This document shows positions 62,013 to 64,000 of a stretch of 64,000 bases of DNA, piece after piece. A model generated the notes under the pieces. That model did no database searches, was not told the origin of the DNA, and worked only from the letters and a program-made list of their open reading frames with translations. Within the stretch, counting starts at the first letter, position 1. Each line of letters opens with the position of its first letter. The DNA comes from Bacteroidota bacterium. GTDB lineage: Bacteria; Bacteroidota; Bacteroidia; NORP154. Location: positions 21,793-85,792 of the forward strand of contig JACZWC010000012.1 in the NCBI GenBank assembly GCA_022572355.1, given 5' to 3'. A program made the translations under genes and the position numbers.

Positions 62013-63887
62013 ATGAGACAACTACTATTATTCATAGTGAGCATAAGTACGGTCTGGTTCCTGGCTGGATGTAGTTCTTCATCGAATGTGTCGTCTGGTA
62101 ACAATCAGTCATCTCACCCGAATAGCTCTTTGGGAGGAGATTCTGAAACAGTCTCCTCAGGATCCGGTGGATCCGGCAGGGGAGATGCATTTGCCTCAAA
62201 GAAAAAGAAATCCTCGAAATCAAAATCTGGAGGATCTAACGGTGGTGGGGCGTTTGCTTCAAAGCAAAATAAGTCGTCTAAGTCGAGAACAAGCAAGGGC
62301 GGTTCGTCTAAAAAGCAGTCATCTAACAGCAATCAATCATCTCACCCCAATAGCTCTTTAGGAGGGGATTCTGAGGTTGCTTCATCAGGTGTTCACGGTG
62401 GTAGCACTGGCGATTCGTTCGTATCAAAACAGAAAGGCCCATCTAAATCGAAAATGAAAGATTCATTTGTATCAAAGTCCTCCAAGGCATCCGTGATTGA
62501 TGAGGGCGATGGCGGGTTTTCTGTTAATAGCAATAAGAAAGGTGCGACCAAAAAAACAGAAGACAGCTTTGTTTCAAAGTCGAAGAGCGGCAAACCTTCA
62601 AAGCAGAATGATGCGTTTGTAGCAAAATCAAAAGATTATGAAACTGGCAAAATGGACGATGCATTTTCTGTCAAGACTAAGGGTACAAAACCAGGAAAGA
62701 TAAGTGATGCGTTCGCGGTTAAAGGCAAGGACTCCAAGCCCACAAAGATGGATGATGCTTTTGTAGTTAAGACCAAAGATACCAAGCCCACAAAGATGGG
62801 TGATGCATTTGTAGTTAAGACCAAAGATACCAAGCCCACAAAGATGGGTGATGCTTTTGTAGTCAAAAGCAAGGACGCCAAACCCTCGAAGATGGATGAT
62901 GCTTTTGCAGTTAAAAGCAAGGACTCCAAGCCCTCGAAGATGGATGATGCTTTTGTAGTTAAAACCAAGGATGCCAAGCCCAGGAAAATGGATGATGCAT
63001 TCAGCACTAAAATAAAGAAGGATGACAAACCCATGTATGCATACAATGATTCTAAAAGGAGGGTTACGGAACCAGGGGGCCCCATCATAGGGAAACACAA
63101 GGAGGCCAAAGATTCATTTACCACTAAAATCAAGAAGGACGACCAACCTATGTATGCCTACAACAACAAGAAGAAGCAAGTCACTCGTACGGGTAGCGGT
63201 CCTCTTTCAGGAAAGCCAAAGGAGAGTAAAGACCCTTTTGCGATTAAGGTAAAAGATGATAAGCCACAAAAAATGGATGACGCCTTTGTCGTGAAGACCA
63301 AGGATAGCAAACCCGGCAAAATGGATGATTCGTTCAGCTCTAAAGTTAAAAAGGACGATAAGCCCATGTATGCATACAATGATTCTAAGAGAAGAGTTAC
63401 TGAACCAGGTGGCCCAATAATTGGGAAACAAAAGGAGACCAAAGACTCTTTTACAACCAAGGTGAAGAAGGACGATCAACCCATGTATGCATATAATGAG
63501 AAGAAAAAGCGCGTGACGGAAACTGGAAGTGGATCTGCCAAGGAAGGCAAAGACGCTTTCACTATCAAGATTAAAAAGGACGACAAACCTATGTACGCCT
63601 ACAACGACAAGAAACGACAAGTCACCCCCACAGGTAGCGGCCCTCTTATCGGAAAGCCCAAAGAAGGTAAGGATTCCTTTACTACCAAGGTTAAAAAGGA
63701 CGACAAACCTATGTACGCCTACAACGACAAGAAGAAACAGGTCACCCCTACCGGTAGCGGACCGTTAATAGGCAAGCCCAAAGAGGGGAAAGACAGCTTC
63801 GTGACGAAGGTGAAGAAGGACGACAAGCCCATGTACGCCTACAACGACAAGAAGAAACAGGTCACCCCTACAGGTAGCGGACCGTAA
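62013..63887 (+). CDS. Repeat-rich lipoprotein, interrupted by an in-frame stop
   Basis: A 624-residue protein up to a TAA at 63885-63887. Signal peptide and lipobox (FLAGC, Cys20) make it a lipoprotein. Residues about 30-160 are Ser/Lys/Gly-rich with a duplicated NQSSHPNSSLGGDSE (31-45 and 107-121). Then come units starting D-[A/S]-F-x-x-K: 16-residue units (DAFVVKTKDTKPTKMG) and 36-40-residue units (with KKDDKPMYAYNDKK). It is strongly basic and acidic in turn and likely unstructured. Past the TAA the same reading frame continues to the window end, so the stop may be an error or a mutation. I do not recognise a function; tethered to the outer membrane is inference. Confidence 0.75.
   Translation: MRQLLLFIVSISTVWFLAGCSSSSNVSSGNNQSSHPNSSLGGDSETVSSGSGGSGRGDAFASKKKKSSKSKSGGSNGGGAFASKQNKSSKSRTSKGGSSKKQSSNSNQSSHPNSSLGGDSEVASSGVHGGSTGDSFVSKQKGPSKSKMKDSFVSKSSKASVIDEGDGGFSVNSNKKGATKKTEDSFVSKSKSGKPSKQNDAFVAKSKDYETGKMDDAFSVKTKGTKPGKISDAFAVKGKDSKPTKMDDAFVVKTKDTKPTKMGDAFVVKTKDTKPTKMGDAFVVKSKDAKPSKMDDAFAVKSKDSKPSKMDDAFVVKTKDAKPRKMDDAFSTKIKKDDKPMYAYNDSKRRVTEPGGPIIGKHKEAKDSFTTKIKKDDQPMYAYNNKKKQVTRTGSGPLSGKPKESKDPFAIKVKDDKPQKMDDAFVVKTKDSKPGKMDDSFSSKVKKDDKPMYAYNDSKRRVTEPGGPIIGKQKETKDSFTTKVKKDDQPMYAYNEKKKRVTETGSGSAKEGKDAFTIKIKKDDKPMYAYNDKKRQVTPTGSGPLIGKPKEGKDSFTTKVKKDDKPMYAYNDKKKQVTPTGSGPLIGKPKEGKDSFVTKVKKDDKPMYAYNDKKKQVTPTGSGP
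62610..62993 (+). repeat. Eight tandem 48-bp coding repeats
   Basis: Units of exactly 48 bases start at 62610, 62658, 62706, 62754, 62802, 62850, 62898 and 62946; each encodes a 16-residue unit of the form DAFVVKTKDTKPTKMG. Units 62754 and 62802 are nearly identical in DNA, showing recent duplication. The array lies inside the 62013 lipoprotein gene. Confidence 0.93.
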
Positions 63888-64000
63888 ATAGGCAAACCCA
63901 AAGAGGGGAAGGACAGCTTCGTGACGAAGGTGAAGAAAGACGACAAGCCTATGTACGACTACAACGATAAGAAGAAACAGGACACCCCCAACGGTAGAGG
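62994..64000 (+). repeat. Long repeats of 108-120 bp mixed with two 48-bp units
   Basis: Units begin at 62994 (117), 63111 (120), 63231 (48), 63279 (48), 63327 (117), 63444 (108), 63552 (120), 63672 (120), 63792 (120) and 63912 (cut by the window end). All start with a D-x-F codon triplet, so the long unit looks like the 48-bp unit with a KKDDKPMYAYN segment added. The last copies are highly similar, so number and order may vary between strains or assemblies. Confidence 0.9.

Noticed and set aside
62628..63620. Several open frames on the minus strand across the repeat region (62628-63098, 62636-63133, 63158-63460, 63207-63620)
   Set aside because: They are antisense to the repeat lipoprotein and arise because the repeat unit length is a multiple of three; the proteins are repetitive and start without any plausible leader.
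62610..64000. Regular repeats resembling a CRISPR array
   Set aside because: The units are contiguous without unique spacers, are 48 or 108-120 bp and keep a single reading frame, so they are coding tandem repeats.

Overview
The window comes from a member of the Bacteroidota, most likely a flavobacterium-like gliding or T9SS-secreting lineage. The evidence is at least ten proteins ending in a type IX secretion (T9SS) type A sorting domain, a GldH gliding lipoprotein, an IPExxxVDY-family gene in the order acpP-fabF-rnc-IPExxxVDY-pyk, and promoter-like TTTG / TAnnTTTG elements of the Bacteroidota type. No rRNA, tRNA, insertion sequence, prophage or CRISPR array was seen.

Layout. 1-419: start of a secreted protein that runs off the left edge. 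691-12871: a tight minus-strand run of seven T9SS cargo genes, transcribed from 12871 downwards. The first encodes a cupredoxin/beta-helix fusion; the other six are beta-propeller proteins from three blade families with 7, 7, 14, 14, 14 and 7 blades. Six of the seven share a nearly interchangeable C-terminal sorting domain. 12981-14493: exported intradiol dioxygenase and AraC regulator. 14674-19302: lysS, then a plus-strand operon for sugar-phosphate isomerase, lipB and a serine hydrolase. 19348-26679: three large T9SS proteins with Omp28/thioredoxin-like modules. 26790-32409: M1 aminopeptidase, orphan PAS membrane protein, PolB-like exonuclease and a fused oligopeptide-type ABC ATPase. 32406-43486: minus-strand cell-envelope operon (holB, gldH, class A PBP, acyl-CoA synthetase, three multi-pass glycosyltransferase-like proteins). 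43547-49738 and 49807-51312: core metabolism and translation (pgk, cvpA, cyclophilin, pheS, pyk, rnc, fabF, acpP). 51467-56253: an iodotyrosine-deiodinase-like flavoprotein, purN, LutB-like iron-sulfur protein, M28 peptidase, rpiB. 56725-59691: MORN/YwqK-repeat protein, LytTR response regulator, small lipoprotein and a clear intrinsic terminator. 59756-61903: RNase R. 62013-64000: a lysine/aspartate-rich lipoprotein made of 48-bp and about 120-bp repeats, interrupted by an in-frame stop near the window end.

How it fits together. Housekeeping genes are ordinary and syntenic for the phylum. The accessory interest lies in the propeller operon (0.7-12.9 kb), the Omp28-like trio with a degraded CxxC in one copy (19.3-26.7 kb), the deiodinase homologue (51.5 kb), and the repeat lipoprotein at the right edge, where nonsynonymous changes all to A suggest a contig-end artefact. 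I see no convincing defence, mobile or otherwise unknown multi-gene system beyond the propeller operon.
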